Origin: Clavelina lepadiformis
Lineage: Eukaryota > Chordata > Ascidiacea > Aplousobranchia > Clavelinidae
Reading direction: 5' to 3'
Assembly (NCBI RefSeq): GCF_947623445.1
Contig: NC_135243.1
Location: forward strand, 5,148,501-5,212,500
DNA length: 64,000 bases
Made by a program: the position numbers and the translations under genes. The notes under the pieces are model-generated. The model was given only the letters and a program-made list of their open reading frames with translations. It did no database searches and was not told the DNA's origin. Positions 1-13,714 of this stretch are shown in pieces; within the stretch, counting starts at the first letter, position 1, and every line of letters starts with the position of its first letter.

Positions 1-1055
1 CTTTCAAATTTAACGTCGAAAAAGAAGCATCAATGTATACAAGCTAGAATTTTTAAGTAAGATTATTACAAATTTTACTTGTCCTGTATGACTGTATTTA
101 AAGCAGATTTATTAAAAGTAAACAGCTTTTATGAAAAGATTCTATTTTTATAATGTCAAAATTAGGTATTTTACAATTCCGGAACCTAGTTTCTCTCGCT
201 CGTGTAATAAAGGACGGCGTTAAATTGTTCAACCACAATTTATGTATGTCCAAACATGTAGGGTAACATTAGCGGACGTAACTAGAAATTCGAGGGACAA
301 CTTTGAACACAACACGACCAAGATTGTAAAGCTAAATTGAGATTAAGAGGAGTATGATTTTCATTAAAAGTATTAGTATTGTTATCATGATAATTAGGAG
401 AATATTGTTGATTGGAGCATTTTCTCTTCCCTTCTGCTATGACGAAAACAAAAAGCCAAGAACAAATTCTCAATTCAAAGCATGACCCAGGAAAATTTAT
501 GACACTCTAACTTTAATCAATTATTGCTTGTGTGGCATCGCAGCAGTAACTTTATTGAAATCAGCTGATCCTTTTTTGAAGAAATACAGCGATCGAACAA
601 ACCTACGTCGATAAAGAGTAATCCCTATTTAATGGAAGTAACAAGATGACAGCTATCTGGCAAACGTTGGCACAGAGGATCGCGGTTTTAATGAATTTTG
701 AAAGTTTGGAAGTTCCAAGGTCGAACACTAATCCGCGAAAGTGCAGAAATAACAACGCTGATCTGTGGAAGTGAGGAAGTTTCGGAGGTAATTTAGTCAT
801 GAAAAGTGATACTTTGAGTCGGTGAGGATTAGCTGTAGAATAATTTAGTTTTGCGACTTCCTTACGTCGCCAGATTATTGTTGCCTAGTTCAAAAAACTC
901 CAACAATTTTTCACTTATGTTTGCTTTCCAAAGCAAACCATCAGTGTCAATAAAGCGTGTTGAAATTCTATAAGTCCTGTCTAAACACGCTTTGATCAAC
1001 GTTATTAACATGAATTAGTATACGCCGTATTTCCAAGAAAAACATTTACACTCAC
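1..1055. other. presumed intron of the KCNH-like gene
   Basis: This is the downstream side of the PAS exon at 1056-1182 on the minus strand. The continuation expected after the RRDG end of that exon, a conserved PVW/FWCLL-type stretch, is not visible here, so the next coding exon probably lies left of the window. A pyrimidine-rich tract followed by TAG (minus, about 438) opens a 50-residue frame to about 285 that would be in phase. It has no similarity to a channel and is not called as an exon. Confidence 0.35.
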
Positions 1056-1182
1056 CGTCCCTTCTGTACAGGCAAACGTCATTCACTTCCGTCTCCTCAT
1101 CTCTGAGGATCGCTTCCCTTAATAAAATGACGTCACGATCCCGAGTGTCGCTCCCATAAAGAAAATTACAAGCGCTTGAACG
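1056..1182 (-). CDS. KCNH: EAG/ERG/ELK-type potassium channel, N-terminal PAS exon (partial gene)
   Basis: A single internal exon of 127 nt encodes 42 residues plus the first base of a Gly codon. A strong acceptor (CTAACCTTTACAG) precedes it and GTGAGT follows. The translation starts RSSACNFLYGSDT and ends VCLYRRD|G. This matches the second half of the eag PAS domain of KCNH channels, where an SS-T-CSFMYG or CTCDFLHG motif is followed some 30 residues later by YRKDG. From memory, the phase-1 end at the RKDG glycine is also an exon end in vertebrate ERG genes. In these channels the cytoplasmic PAS domain slows deactivation of the voltage-gated pore. The first half of the PAS domain should lie at higher coordinates on the minus strand; I could not find it. 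The pore should lie left of the window. The subfamily is not resolved: SSAC resembles EAG, YRRDG resembles ERG. Confidence 0.6.
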
Positions 1183-4100
1183 CTGTAAAGGTTAGGAACT
1201 AAGTGATAAGAGATTAAAGATGATGTACAGATATGTATTGTATAAAATGCATAAAGATTTTAAAAGTACAGTAAGTAAATATTATAATTTATACACAAGA
1301 CATAATCCTTGCGATGAATAAATCGCTACTATTACCAAGGAATTTTATAAAGATTATTTCGTATTTTATGAAACATTATTCAATCTTTCGGGGTAGATGG
1401 AAGGCAAGTACACGTAACATCAATTATTACATTTACCTGCATCAGCTCAGAGCGCTTGAATCCGGACATGGAGCAAAAGAGGTCGTTGCAATATATTATT
1501 GCCCAATTCCCTTCCTGCGCGTTTGCGATTACGAAGGTTTGATCTATTCAAGAAATAAAGTTACAAATAAATTTCATAAATAAAAGGAACGTCAATGTAT
1601 TTTCCCCATTATCATATTCTGTGGGCAATAAATACTTAATCGTAGAACGGAATCAATAAGGGGAATACTTGTTTAAAATTAAGGACACATAAGTCAAACG
1701 GCCGGAAAACACATACATATACAAGCTCTGTACAAGAGGAAAATTTGGATTATTACAAAAGAGAGAACAGGCCTAAATGAACGCAATGTTTGACCTTAGT
1801 TTGTGCATCAATACAGATTTTGCGAATATATATAGCCGCTTGAAACATTTATTCAAGCGCAAGACGAAAACTTCAAGAAATGTTTATCTGCACTATGCGA
1901 AGATGTTAAAATGATAACCTACAATTTCAATGCACAATGTACGGAATACATTAATATTAGCGAATCATAATTTCTTTACATGCCTTCATCGATTTTTCTT
2001 GCGCATTCCTTCAAAGAAAAAAAAATCGATTTCTGGTTAAGAAAAGTTCCAAATAAAACATATTAGCTGTTGCAAATTTAATTTCATCTTAACAACATTG
2101 CTATCCGACCACATACTTAACGTTGCACATTGTGGGTTTCAGACAGCTTATTTATATCTAACTACAAGAACTGCAAGCGTTAACCATTATAAACATAAAT
2201 CGGATCTTAAAAGTTTGATCAGCTTAAACCATTTTTACAGGAGTTTGAAATGTTTACAGATATTAGCGACATCATATCCGTTGCCCATAAGCCATAACCA
2301 TGAGTTTCTACTGAAATATAATCAAGAGTTTCTACTGTAGCCTACTTACTTAGTTTTTGGAAAATTCAAAAAACTTTATTGAAAAGTTAACACTGAAAAG
2401 ATAATAAGTTATAATACATATGACCAGGGACGTGCCATCGGTCAAGAACTCTTCAAACATGGAGACCCTTTTCTCAAAGACTTGACATGAATACATTTCT
2501 AGTAAACTACATAAAAGACTTGACTCCAGTCAGTTTTTGTTGATTAGGTTTTGGCATTGTAGCAAAACAAATCTCTTATTTGTTCGTCAGATCACAACTG
2601 TAACTTAAGATGAACTTGTTTGTATTATACGAACGCGTACGATGAAACAAAACGAAGCAAGTTTTTTACAAAATGTGAACGTTCCTTGTTAAGAGAAACG
2701 GTGACTTTGCTTTTTGTATGGCTAAGTTTTTAATACAACTTCGCTTCAGTAATTCCTCTCAACAAATTCAATTTAACTAATTTGAGTTTTGAGGATAAAT
2801 TTTTTGACCTGCGACTCCAATTTGACAACCTGGCTCCGAATCTGCCTAGCCCTATAACAACAAAGGTGTACATGTAGCTATAGTTATTTATATTATATTT
2901 AAGATTCGTATTGTCACAATAAATCTATTACAGTAAAATTATCGCATTTAAAAGTTTTCTATTTGAGACAGAGTAAATCTTTGACAAGCAATTTCTTACT
3001 TATGACTACCGTAAATAAATACAAAAAGTTAAGAATCAAATTTCAAAAAGATTGCTAATAAAACAGTTTAAAAGTTAAACAAAAAATAAAAGATAAATAA
3101 ACAGACAATAAGAAACTGTTATGACGATAGCTTAGAATGTTTACAACGTTTTTTTCCTTAACAAAGAAGATTGATGAACATAAGAATATGGATTTTAAAA
3201 AGAAAAATGAAAGCAGAATAAATAAAAAATTCAAATTAAAAATGGAGAGCTTTTAAGTACAAGTACAAATGAGATGATTCGTCCAAGGACACCACAAAGA
3301 ATAATCAATATTCAAACAGATTGTCTATAATTTCATGGAGTAACATAATGGCCTATACATTTTCCATACATAAGACGGTCACCTTCCTTGAAAACGCTTG
3401 TCAAGGCGTCAACGTTAAGGTAAATATGAAGGGCATCTGCTTTATGAAAGTCCCCCTCCAAAGCAAATACAATTTCAAGCTAGATAAAATTCTAACGATT
3501 GATGAATCGGTTCGCGATCAGAAAGTATTTTTAGACATATTGGTTCGAAAATATTTTTCCAGGAACAAATTTTACCTTGAACTGCTTCAGTTCCCTGTGT
3601 GACAATTTATTTCAAAAGTTGTTTTTTTTTCCAAAAACGACGGCCTTATAAGGCTTAGGGTGTGCATAACGCTTTAACGAGCTACACCACAATAGAGCAA
3701 TTATATAGCTGGTATTATTGCTATCAGACAACGTACTTTGTGCAATTTACGGGCAAGGACGCGTTACCCAATACAAACACAGTAACCTACAAAACGAATT
3801 TTAATCACTTCCATATCCTAAAAGGCGCAGTGACATTTCTCTTGAAGACAGTTATAAAACTGACGATAAGATTGTTTATTCACACTACACTAAAATATTC
3901 AAACTACAAGGAAGGATTTAAACGTTTAAAACTACAGAATCTATACTAATAGTTATAGAATATTTTAAAATTCACTAACTTTTTCCGTCGAATTTTCGAA
4001 TGACCGTATCCAAGTAGACATTCCTCGGGGCTATGTGACCACGTCGTATCGGCATTTTCCAAGTCTACTCACAAATTCTTGACTATGCAAATAAGTTTAG

Positions 4101-7100
4101 TTCAAGAAATTCAACTGCAACCTGTAGCTTTTTATAACACATATACATGTCTTTGTTGCAGATATAGAATTTCTCAGTGACTTGTCAAGAAACACTGCAA
4201 CCTTTCAAACATTTCTGATTACCGCCAAGTTACTGCGTTCATCCGTCACTAAGCTATCAAGAGCGCCGATTTAAACACCTTACAAAAGGAAGTTTGTTTT
4301 ACGGCTTTTGAGACTGCGCTATAGCGCTAAAAAGCGTGCATTTAAACGTTTTTGCTTGCTTTGTTATGTACAGCACAGTTCAGCCGTAAACTACGCTAAA
4401 CTGCTATTCTGCATGACTACAGAATACTCACTGACGTCTGCTACAAGTTCAGCATCCGACACGCTTGACTGCTGTAGGCTATCAAAAAAAACAAAAAATG
4501 CTTTGGCTGAAATTAGCTGAGAACCAAGTTACGATCAAACCTGTCGCACAAATTTCTTCCGTCAGACATTTTTAAGTCGCTCAAGATATAACAGTTTAAA
4601 AAGAAACAAATCCCTTTTATGTCCCAAGTTATACCTTGCACTTTCAAAGCAAGACACTACGATTCATAGAAGTACTACTAGCCTACTTATGCTTGCAGAA
4701 AGTTAACCTGTCAATCAAATCCACACATATAAGCCCCCAGTCATAAATCATTTTAACCACGTTGATAATTTTTCATGGAAAAGAATATGTCTTAAAACTG
4801 TGTATAACAAACACTTTTCATTAAAAACTCGTAAAACGCGAAAAAGCCGTGTTGGCGCTTGTTTCTTGGTCATATTGTGAAACATGGGATAATATTCACA
4901 AATACTGTATACTTCATTTCACTTGCTTCGCGACCTGCCATAGTCCACAAACGCTTTCCACTGTACGCGCTGTCAACAAATTTCTTGAAACTGATAAACA
5001 CCAGGCGCTGACAGATTTAATTAGAATATAAATGATGGAAGTCAGAGGCATGATAAACGCTTTCTCTTTATACTAATTAAGTAATATACTGGAAGTGTCA
5101 AAAGGTATTCCCAGCATGCAACAGTCCCCTTGGGGTGACGGATCATTTGCATCCGAAAACCATTACGAAGGTCTGTTATACTAAAAGCAATTCTCGTTGT
5201 TTGTATTGGGTCGCGCGCTGTCAAATATGGCGCATGAATTTTTCATCAATCTAAGAAAATGCGCGGGCTTCGACGAGTACATTATTTCGTCACAACCATG
5301 CTTTTAAAGTCAATTAAGGCAAATGGCAATACTGCCAACAGCAAGGCAGATTCATTTTCGTAGTTTTATGGTGCATAAATTAAACAAAAGACGCTTTAAC
5401 GTGGCATAAAAATTTCCCTTCGTTCTCAAAGCAGTCAATTCCACTCAATTACGGCGAGCTTCAATATTGATTAGCGTAAAATCAGCAGCACCAAACACCA
5501 ATCACAGCGAAAGTAATAATGAAACTTCATGAAAGACAATTTACTTTTCTCTAAACATTTCAGCTACTCAAAACGCCCAAAATGCCTCCACGGTGTAATG
5601 TATAAAATGTTCAATGAATTTGTGCATCAACATAGAAATACAGGTCTGCGCGTAACCTAGGCATGTTTAATTTCAGCAAAGGTCTTCGCAATTCCATTAT
5701 GCGCATTGTGACTATAAGCTAATGGGTTTCTGAATTATTTCACTTGCTATTTGCAAGATACAAGCGTGGGGTCTTGCACTCATTTGGATTCAGGATACGG
5801 TAGAACGATTAGCTTGCAAAACAATGGAGGATGAACCAAAAATAGAAGTTGGTCATACGTTTAACCTACATTTTACATTTGCACAGAGACAGCATATTAC
5901 TTAATAATTAGCAGCCTTAACAACACTCGTTGACGTATAATTTCACCTTTTCGCAGTTAAAACACTAGTTCCTGCGCTGGTGGCAGCCAATTCTTACATC
6001 TACTACCTCAAAAACAAATTGGCGGCAATAGCTGCAAACGAAGCCATGACTACTATCGATTGGGAATCGGCCAGGCAAAGTTAATAGGCTACATATGGCG
6101 GAACGAACAATAATAATGAGATAATTACGGTTAAAGTCAAAAGAACTCAACTATTAATAGTTTATGTTATCGTTATAAAAATTAAAACCAGAAGCAAAAG
6201 TGTGTCTTATTAATAGTCGTAGTCGACGCGATAGGGTTCTGCATGATTGTTATGCATAACTTTTAACAACCACTTGGTTTCTTCCCAATGTATTACAGTA
6301 AAATAAACCACCATTAATATACAATGTTCAGGCCGAAACGGATTAATATGCGGAAACGTAGATAATAATTGACCAGTTGGATAAAGTCTATAACTCTATA
6401 GCTACAAGCTCGCAAAACGAATGAATGTCATAAGTTAACTTACGATGGGATCAATTATTATTCTCTGAACTGAAATATTTTGGTTAGTACAAGAATAAAT
6501 CTTCTGGAAAGATTATGACAACTTCGATTAAACATTACAGGCTGTCAATCTTTCACCAGAAAAAGTTGTACGTTCGAAGTTTTTTTCACAGTTTCTTATT
6601 AATCGAAATTGAATGTTTTTATAACATTGTAAGATAAACTTAACTAAATCTACCATAAATTCTAAAATAACTTCAGTCAAACTCTGAATAGCAAGAGTTA
6701 ACTTTTTCCTATCCTCCAAATCTAACCGCCTATATTTAACAACGAGCTGCATGACCTACTTCTGATAATATGGTCACTGCCTTGATAAAACATTATGGCG
6801 GGATATTGTCCGACAAGAATTTGAAGCCTATCGCAATACGCACGTACACAAAAGAACAGTTTAGTGGTGAAAAAAATACCTTGCTTAAAGTTTTTGGAAC
6901 TTGTGCAAAATTAGCTTTCAACATAAGACAACATACTATTTATAGTATAGACAACATTCCGGTTAAAAGTGGGCTGCAGCAGTTGTAAATTGGCTGATTG
7001 TTAAAACTTTCAAGTGGCTTAGTTCTTTCCATGCCAGTGGTTCGTGTGTTTGCAGAGCGCCGAAAGATTTTAACCGCAAAATAATCTAATTACTAAAATT

Positions 7101-8410
7101 ACAAAATATAATTTAACGAAACGCGGCAATAGAACTCGCAAAGCACGTGCTGACGTTCTTCTTTTCTAAACATAGACATTACAGCACCTACACTTTTGCT
7201 GAGCTTTCACCGAAATCCAAACTTGCCTGATGCTGGACAATGCTTGCTCAGATAAGGGCAGGCACAAAACAAGTCTTTAGCGTCTGTCTTAGTATTGATC
7301 AACAAAATATTTTCGATTGTAATAACATTATTTAGGCTTCTGAGGGATTCAAGCTTATTCTGTTATAGAAGCTAAGGCTTCGTAAGCACAACCTGAACAT
7401 CTTTACCATTGTTTAGCCTAATTTTACAGCAGAATAGGACTGACTTACCGTTTACTGTGATGCTCAACATAATTGAATAATGTTGCCTACATAAGCACGG
7501 TGGTTTTAGCTTTAGAAGCGAGTTGGAAATGTAATTATTGTGTCATGTGTTGGATAAACATAAAGCTTATGTTACTCCTGTATGGCAAAAGCAACTGCTA
7601 CGAAAGGTAATACTCTCTTCTGCTCTTATACATGTGTTTGATTGGAAAATGATTGTACTAGTACGCCAATTATAAGCATGCAAGTTGCGTGAACGTTTTT
7701 ACAACCAAATCAACATAAGTAATTTTAGTCTTAAGCTAGGGCCTGTACGATTTTTATACATTTTGAGCTTAGCACTCGATGCAAGTTTCACATGACAACT
7801 GATTTTAATGTCTGAGACATGCTACGTAAAAATAAACATGAGCCAACAAAGTTTTGTGTCCTCTAAAGATTTTTCAATTAGTTGAACGGAGATTGGTTAC
7901 TCACCAGGACTAAGCCTTTTATCTCAGATAGTGGCACACCACTGATATAAACATCTGCTAAACTCACAGTCACGCGTGTGCTTTTTATCTAATCGTGTTA
8001 TCTCACTGGGAAACCACTAAAAGGCTCAAGTTGTGGCAACGTAAATCTGTTTTTCACACAAACTGAAATAGATAACTTCAAATGATTCGCTTCTGCAATT
8101 GCTATATATATATATCTAGCATGTGTCATCTGCCGACTGCAAGCTATACAAGAGCTAAATAAATTATGCATTGTGGCTTTTCTTTCTTTCACGCCAACGA
8201 CATACTAGACCTAGACTACTGAAGTCTTGTTGCAGTAGGCCTATATTGTTCCTATCTCTAGTCTAAGATTTTGCGGTCTTGATTTGTTTCATCACTCCAA
8301 CAGTGTATAAGCCATTATGACCAACAAAACACTTTGTAATCGAATGTTTCAGAAAAGTTTCCAGATAACTGTTGCAATTTGTTTAGGTACAGTACTTCAC
8401 AATACTGCGA
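1183..8410. other. no gene recognised; probable intron or intergenic DNA
   Basis: AT-rich sequence with only short, non-conserved open frames on both strands. It may be the long 5' intron of the KCNH-like gene, because the PAS exon at 1056-1182 needs upstream exons on the minus strand. Plus-strand frames at 3321-3602 and 3662-3949 (93 and 95 codons) show no recognisable motif. No tRNA, rRNA or transposon ends were seen. Confidence 0.4.
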
Positions 8411-8469
8411 TTTGCGCTGTTTTTTTTTCGTGAAATTTGCGCTGTTTTTTTTTCGTGAAATTTGCGCTC
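8411..8469. repeat. 25-bp tandem repeat, about 2.4 copies
   Basis: The unit begins TTTGCGCTG, runs through a T-tract and ends CGTGAAA. Copies start at 8411, 8436 and 8461, and the two full copies are identical over the 25-bp period. This looks like a recent slippage or unequal-exchange duplication. Confidence 0.85.
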
Positions 8470-11400
8470 TCAGCAAATAGGCATCTTGTTACATGCAGGC
8501 AATTGCACGAAATTACATTGCTTGCCGATTTTCTGGTCGTAATTCTGTCTGCGTCGTTATTATTTATACACTAGTAATCGATCGGGAAACGCATAGTTAA
8601 AATGGGATAGAATCAACAATCTTACTGGGAGAACAGCATAAACAATCAATAATAACATAGGCACAGTTTAGTTCACCTTAGTTTAATTTGCAAAGCAAGT
8701 ACATGTGTTAATAATCTGCAGTATAACAATCTTTTACGATATTATATTTCTGGAAATTCATCAAATGTTGGCAGTAAATAAGAGGGACAACCGGTTAAAC
8801 TTACTGCAGTTATATTTACAACTGCTGACCACTTCCCTTCCGTCAGCTACACTTGACTGATCTGGATGTTTTTGCTGTAGTTTGCAATAGCAGTTATACA
8901 CTGATTATTATGACAAAATAGTCATTGTTGCGTAATAAGTAAAATTGCGCACGACTTGCGGACAAATTTGGTTTGAAATGATTTAATATACAGTTTGCAG
9001 TTTTAGCAAAATTGCATTTAGCCAAACTGTTAAATCGTAAATCAAATTTGTCCGTAAATCGTACGCAGCTTTGCAATTTGTCTGTAAGTGCCCTCATTTT
9101 TACAGTTTCCCATAAGTGAAACATATTTTTTGCGGAACACTGATAGAAAAGAAAAAATGGCAGCACCGAAAATCTAATTTGTGAATATAATTACAGTATA
9201 TCAACGGAGAAATTGGGGCAAATTATGCAAGAACATCACCAAATAGGTTTGATTATGTGGTTTTCTTAAGTTTACAAAAGAATTTCTTCATTAAAGTCCG
9301 TTAGACCTGCGACAATTAAAAGGCGTTTTATTATTTATGAAGAACAGTAAAAAAGCAGCATGAGTTTTTTTCTCTTTCATGTTTGTATTAATCTTACGCA
9401 TCTTAATCTTCTATATGCTTGCTACCGGTGAATGGTACAAGTAGCTTATATACACCTATTGGTCTCAATACAGAAATAGGCGTAGCTGGGGTTTTCATCG
9501 CCGTGTTACAAAAGCAGTTTTTGCGCCACCACTGGTCAAGATAAAGGAAAAAAACGAACAAGAAGGTTTGAGCTAAAGTCGTTCAAATCCCGCATGAAAC
9601 GATCTCGTGCGAAATGCGCAACATTTCGAGGTTTTACGTCTCGAAATTTGCTTTAAATGAAATGTGTTTCTAATATTGATACGGACACTAGCCGTCAATT
9701 TAAAGTATACAATTTTGAAAGGCAGTATAACCCACCAAATAAATATGATTTTCTGGTACCTACTGGTCAAGTCTCATAGCTAGTAAGTAATCGCACACAA
9801 GAAAATGCGATCCACGAAAAAAATAAAGATACGAAATAGCCAATAGCCCTGTGTAAAATTGTGTTTGTGAAAGGGCTTCACCCAAAAATGCCCCGATAAA
9901 TCTGATTGCAGTTATATCGGTTGTCTGGTTGCATATATCACTCAACACGAATGCATTATGACATAAAACAATTCTGGGAATTGATTTCATTGAAACCTGC
10001 CGCTAAATTGTCTGCTTTTCCGAAAAACTCTAAAATTTATAGTTAAGCTTCCCAGCGCCCCTGGCAACTTTCTCCAGCGCACATTTCGGAAACCACCGGT
10101 ATATTTTAATCGAATATTATATAATCGATCCATGTACTTATAACTGCAAACATGTTCTAGTATAAACGTTCCATAATATGTGACATTTTGATCAGCAATT
10201 TGGATTTGGTTATGCAGAGGCTGATTTGTGGAACCCACACCTGGGAAGTCACCCACAAAGGGCGCTATGTTATCGGCTAGAACGTACAAACACAGTTAAA
10301 ATTTTATTAATGAAAGAACCACGAAACTCGGCGGGGCGTCGGGACAGGATTCGACCAGCAATGTCATGGATCGTGCTGTCATCCAAAACTCGCCGACCGT
10401 GTGCATTCCTTGGGCACGGCCGGAGATGCAGCAGTAAGGTAGGATATAAATGAAACGTTTGGATGAAGCGGGCCTACCATATATAGGTTTGTGTTTATTT
10501 CTATTTCCTACACTCTACAGGCATATCAGCAATGGTTATAGCAATGACTATTCATAGCTATATTCTTTGTATCGTTTTTGATGTCAATTTCAGGGAAACC
10601 ACAATTTGGAAACGGAAATATCATACCGATTGGAAAATACACACTCGGTAGCAAGGGACTCGATAACGTAAGACGTCTTCAATTTGTCTTCATTTTGGTA
10701 ACAAAAGTTTTGTTGAAGTTTTAAAAAATACATGGTTTCTTTGGTCGTAAACAATTTTTTTTTGAATTCAGGTTTATAAAAAATTGTGACTTATTAACGT
10801 TGTTATGTCGTTGGAACTTGTAAGCTATTTGAACTATAGGCGATCACACCATCAAGTTACAAAAGAAATAAACACAAGAGCGACACAAAGCGCAAGAGAA
10901 AGGAATATTGTAGCACGTTTAGGAAATTCATATTTTGCGAAAAAAGCAAACATAGTTACTGAGATCACATAACATTACTAAATATTTATTTTATTGTTGA
11001 TTTGCAGTTTGTGGTACCTCTATATGTTATAAAATCATCCGAAATTATTTTATTCGTAGTGACTATTTCGCCGTATATAGGTCACGCAGCCTGTTGTTAA
11101 AGATAAGCGGTCAGGTTAGAAGAATGGGTACGCAAAAAGTTGATGTTAGCTTTTTAAGGTTTTTTGGAGTTAGAGTTAGATTTACACTAGAAGGTAAATA
11201 TAGGTTACTATGCTGTAACATTTAAGTTAGGTGAACAAAAAACTGTGAAAAATGGTTTTGAATGCACGATTTTTTCCGGTGAAATAGTGGCAGCTTATTT
11301 TTGTTTTCGAGTTTGATGATATGGTTACTACGACTGACAACGATGCTTTCCGTACAGCGTACGTTTGCATGGGACGAACAGTCTTCAATCGTGTGAAAGC

Positions 11401-13261
11401 GGACTTGGACTACAGCCAACCGAGCTTTCTTGACCGTTGTCATGACCAAGAGCAATCCAGTCTGACACTGAGAAAAACTCATTTTGATTCCATATTAGGG
11501 TGCATGTCTTTCGTGGCGCACTTTCGCCGAGATCGTTCGGTCAATGTGTGAGAAAATAAAACTGTGGTGCAGACGTTGATGGTAAACAGTGTTTCCTATA
11601 AAAATTACATAATTTATTTTGGATTGATTTTAAGATGCGAATTTTTATCGCAGATAACCAAACTTAGCAACAACAGACATTGTTTTTTATGTCCGCACAG
11701 CAAAAACAATAAAAGAAATGATTTGGGAAATATGGTGATTAAGGCCTCTCCGCAGGTAACCATCTGATTAAGGCTGCAAAGGGTTACGATTGCATCCTAT
11801 TGAATGGAACGCTCACCTGCGGCAAATTACGCAAAATTGACAATCTGCCTTGGATACCACATTTTTGCTTACTCAGTGGAATCCAATACAAACATTGACA
11901 ATATTCAACTATATGTGCTATGTATATTCAATTCATATTCATTTACTAACCACTAGCGTTACTTGTACATAATGCATATGCATATGAATGTAAAAATATG
12001 AAATATTATGTAATTTTATCGAAAAAACAGCAAATAAAAAGTTTAAAAAAACCAGGAAAGTAGAAACATACAATTTATTAAACTGGGAATAAACCAATTG
12101 AAGATAACATTTACGCATATGTTTTTGAACCTGATCAACCTATATCAATCAACAAGAAAAACCTGATAATTTCTAGATTAATTATATTCCTATCTTATTA
12201 AATTATGTATTTTTAATGGAATTACTGTTTAACGCCTATGTCTATTACAGTGATTATAACAAATATCATTTTCAGCTTTTCCGAAATTGTACTGAACTGG
12301 TAACATTGAGTTGGCAAACAGTGAACAGAAATAAAAAAAACAAAGTAATCAACGTTAATTAACTAAAAAGGATGTAAGGAATTTCGTAAATCTAAAAATT
12401 TAAAGAGAATCGGAAGTTACTTGGCGTTAACTTGTTGTCAACCGCCACAGTTGAGTGGTAAACATTGAGCGGTAAACTTGCAACATGAACATAATCAATT
12501 CATATGGATTTTAAGAGTCTACAGTAGTTTTACTTTTGTGGAAGTGCACAACTGCTTTAGGTATATGTACATAGTGACGTCACATATGGACCTGTTCATA
12601 CAGTTTAATTTGAGTAGGCCTATGGCTCTGGACTTTCATTGATACTGGTCAACGAACAGATTGTATTGTTAGCTTATCTGTTTAGGCCAGGCCTAGATTT
12701 ATATAGATCTAGTATAACTGCTTAACCTGCGCTTTAATAACAGACCAAATACTGAAAAACTGTGCTAGTTAGGCAAACTTTTTGTAATGAAAGCAGAAAG
12801 GAATTTTAAATCAAACAGTCATAGCCTCGCTGCCATCCGCATAATTGCATGGAACACCTAGCCCTACTGTAGGCCTATCGCCAAGGATCAGTCGCTCAAA
12901 TTGCGGGCAAACCTCCTTATATGTGTGTATGTGGATTCCATGCTACGGACCAACAGGAAAGTATGGAAATTTTCGATGATAAATCGTTTGTGTAAAGACA
13001 CAAATTTTGGTGTGTTTGCTTGCACTAAAGCCTTAATTTTATGTTGATTTATTATATATGTACCGGTAGCCTATACAGTCTGACAGTAAATCGACATTCA
13101 GGCAATCAACTTTGTCTGGTTTCAGGGAATTCTGGCATCGAACTTTTTTATTTTAAAACGACGTTTTAAACGTGAAAAAGCTTATGGTTCAAATTTGGGT
13201 CTAGTGTGCAAATGCACAACCACATGACATCACAATTTGATTAGCTAGGGTCTAGTATACA
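8470..13261. other. mostly unannotated; one candidate exon pair
   Basis: No recognisable gene apart from the weak exon pair described at 10310-10667. A plus-strand open frame at 11321-11551 (76 codons, of ordinary composition) overlaps an 86-codon minus-strand frame, and neither has a known motif. The rest is AT-rich with no transposon ends recognised. Confidence 0.35.
10310..10667 (+). other. candidate two-exon coding segment, unidentified
   Basis: A locally GC-rich block (10310-10433) begins with ATG and ends at GCA|GTAAGG. A second open block (10594-10667) follows a TTTCAG acceptor and ends at GTAAGA. In phase 1 the join reads LGHGRRCS-RKPQFGNGNI, then a stretch ending LGSKGLDN. Other frames of the first block are also open, so the frame is not secure. 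The Gly/Arg-rich character followed by an FGNGN motif resembles low-complexity arms of RNA-binding proteins, but I recognise no family. Confidence 0.25.
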
Positions 13262-13714
13262 CAGAGGGAGGCAGTAGCGCGGTCCTTTTTCAGAACCGAT
13301 ACCGTCGTTATTTTTGGAAAAAAGTACCGAATCTCTGTACTGAATTAATTTTTTCAAGAAATTTTTGTTGGTCTCCATACTTTTCAAGTGATTATTTCAA
13401 GGTTTTAAGAAGTATGTTTTCAAAAGTTCATTTTAATGAAACCTTAATGCCAACTTTTACCGTTCGCTGTTCTTTTTCAATCTACAAATATCCATCAAAT
13501 TTTCAGAAAGTGAAACCTCATATCTTTTGACGTAGAGTAACCTGTAGCTGGGCCAGAATTGGGATAAATTGCACATGGACCAGCGTCCTTTAAAAAATTA
13601 CCGACAAAGTACCAAACTACTTTTTGAAACAGTAACGCATACTGGCACCGTTGGTACATTTTTTGCCAAGTACGTTACTGATGGTACTTTCAAAGTACCA
13701 ACTGCCCACCTCTA
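13262..13714. mobile_element. hAT-like MITE (453 bp)
   Basis: The left end reads CAGAGGGAGGCAGT. The right end is the reverse complement of TAGAGGTGGGCAGT. The element is flanked by near-identical 8-bp direct repeats, AGTATACA at 13254-13261 and TGTATACA at 13715-13722. The CAGAGGTGGGCA-type ends with 8-bp target duplication are typical of hAT superfamily non-autonomous elements. The interior is rich in GTACC/GGTAC words and has no transposase frame. A relative lies at 31916-32394. Confidence 0.75.

Noticed and set aside
285-437. Minus-strand terminal-exon-like frame after TTTTCGTCATAG, in phase with the PAS exon
   Set aside because: Encodes Asn/Ser-rich residues unrelated to any KCNH continuation; the acceptor alone is not enough.
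642-770. Plus-strand ATG frame of about 42 codons (TAIWQTLAQRIAVLMNFESL)
   Set aside because: No splice context, no known motif and within the length expected by chance.
4400-4475. Minus-strand open block after CTACAGCAG (SSVSDAELVADVS) with a GTGAGT donor
   Set aside because: Only about 12 codons, with no partner exons found; could be chance.
5990-6110. Possible upstream KCNH PAS exon on the minus strand (FPIDSSHGFVCSYCR)
   Set aside because: Resembles FPIVY-DGFC only loosely; key residues are missing and spacing does not match the PAS fold.
11321-11551. Overlapping open frames on both strands (76 and 86 codons)
   Set aside because: Neither has a known motif, splice partner or homologue that I recognise.
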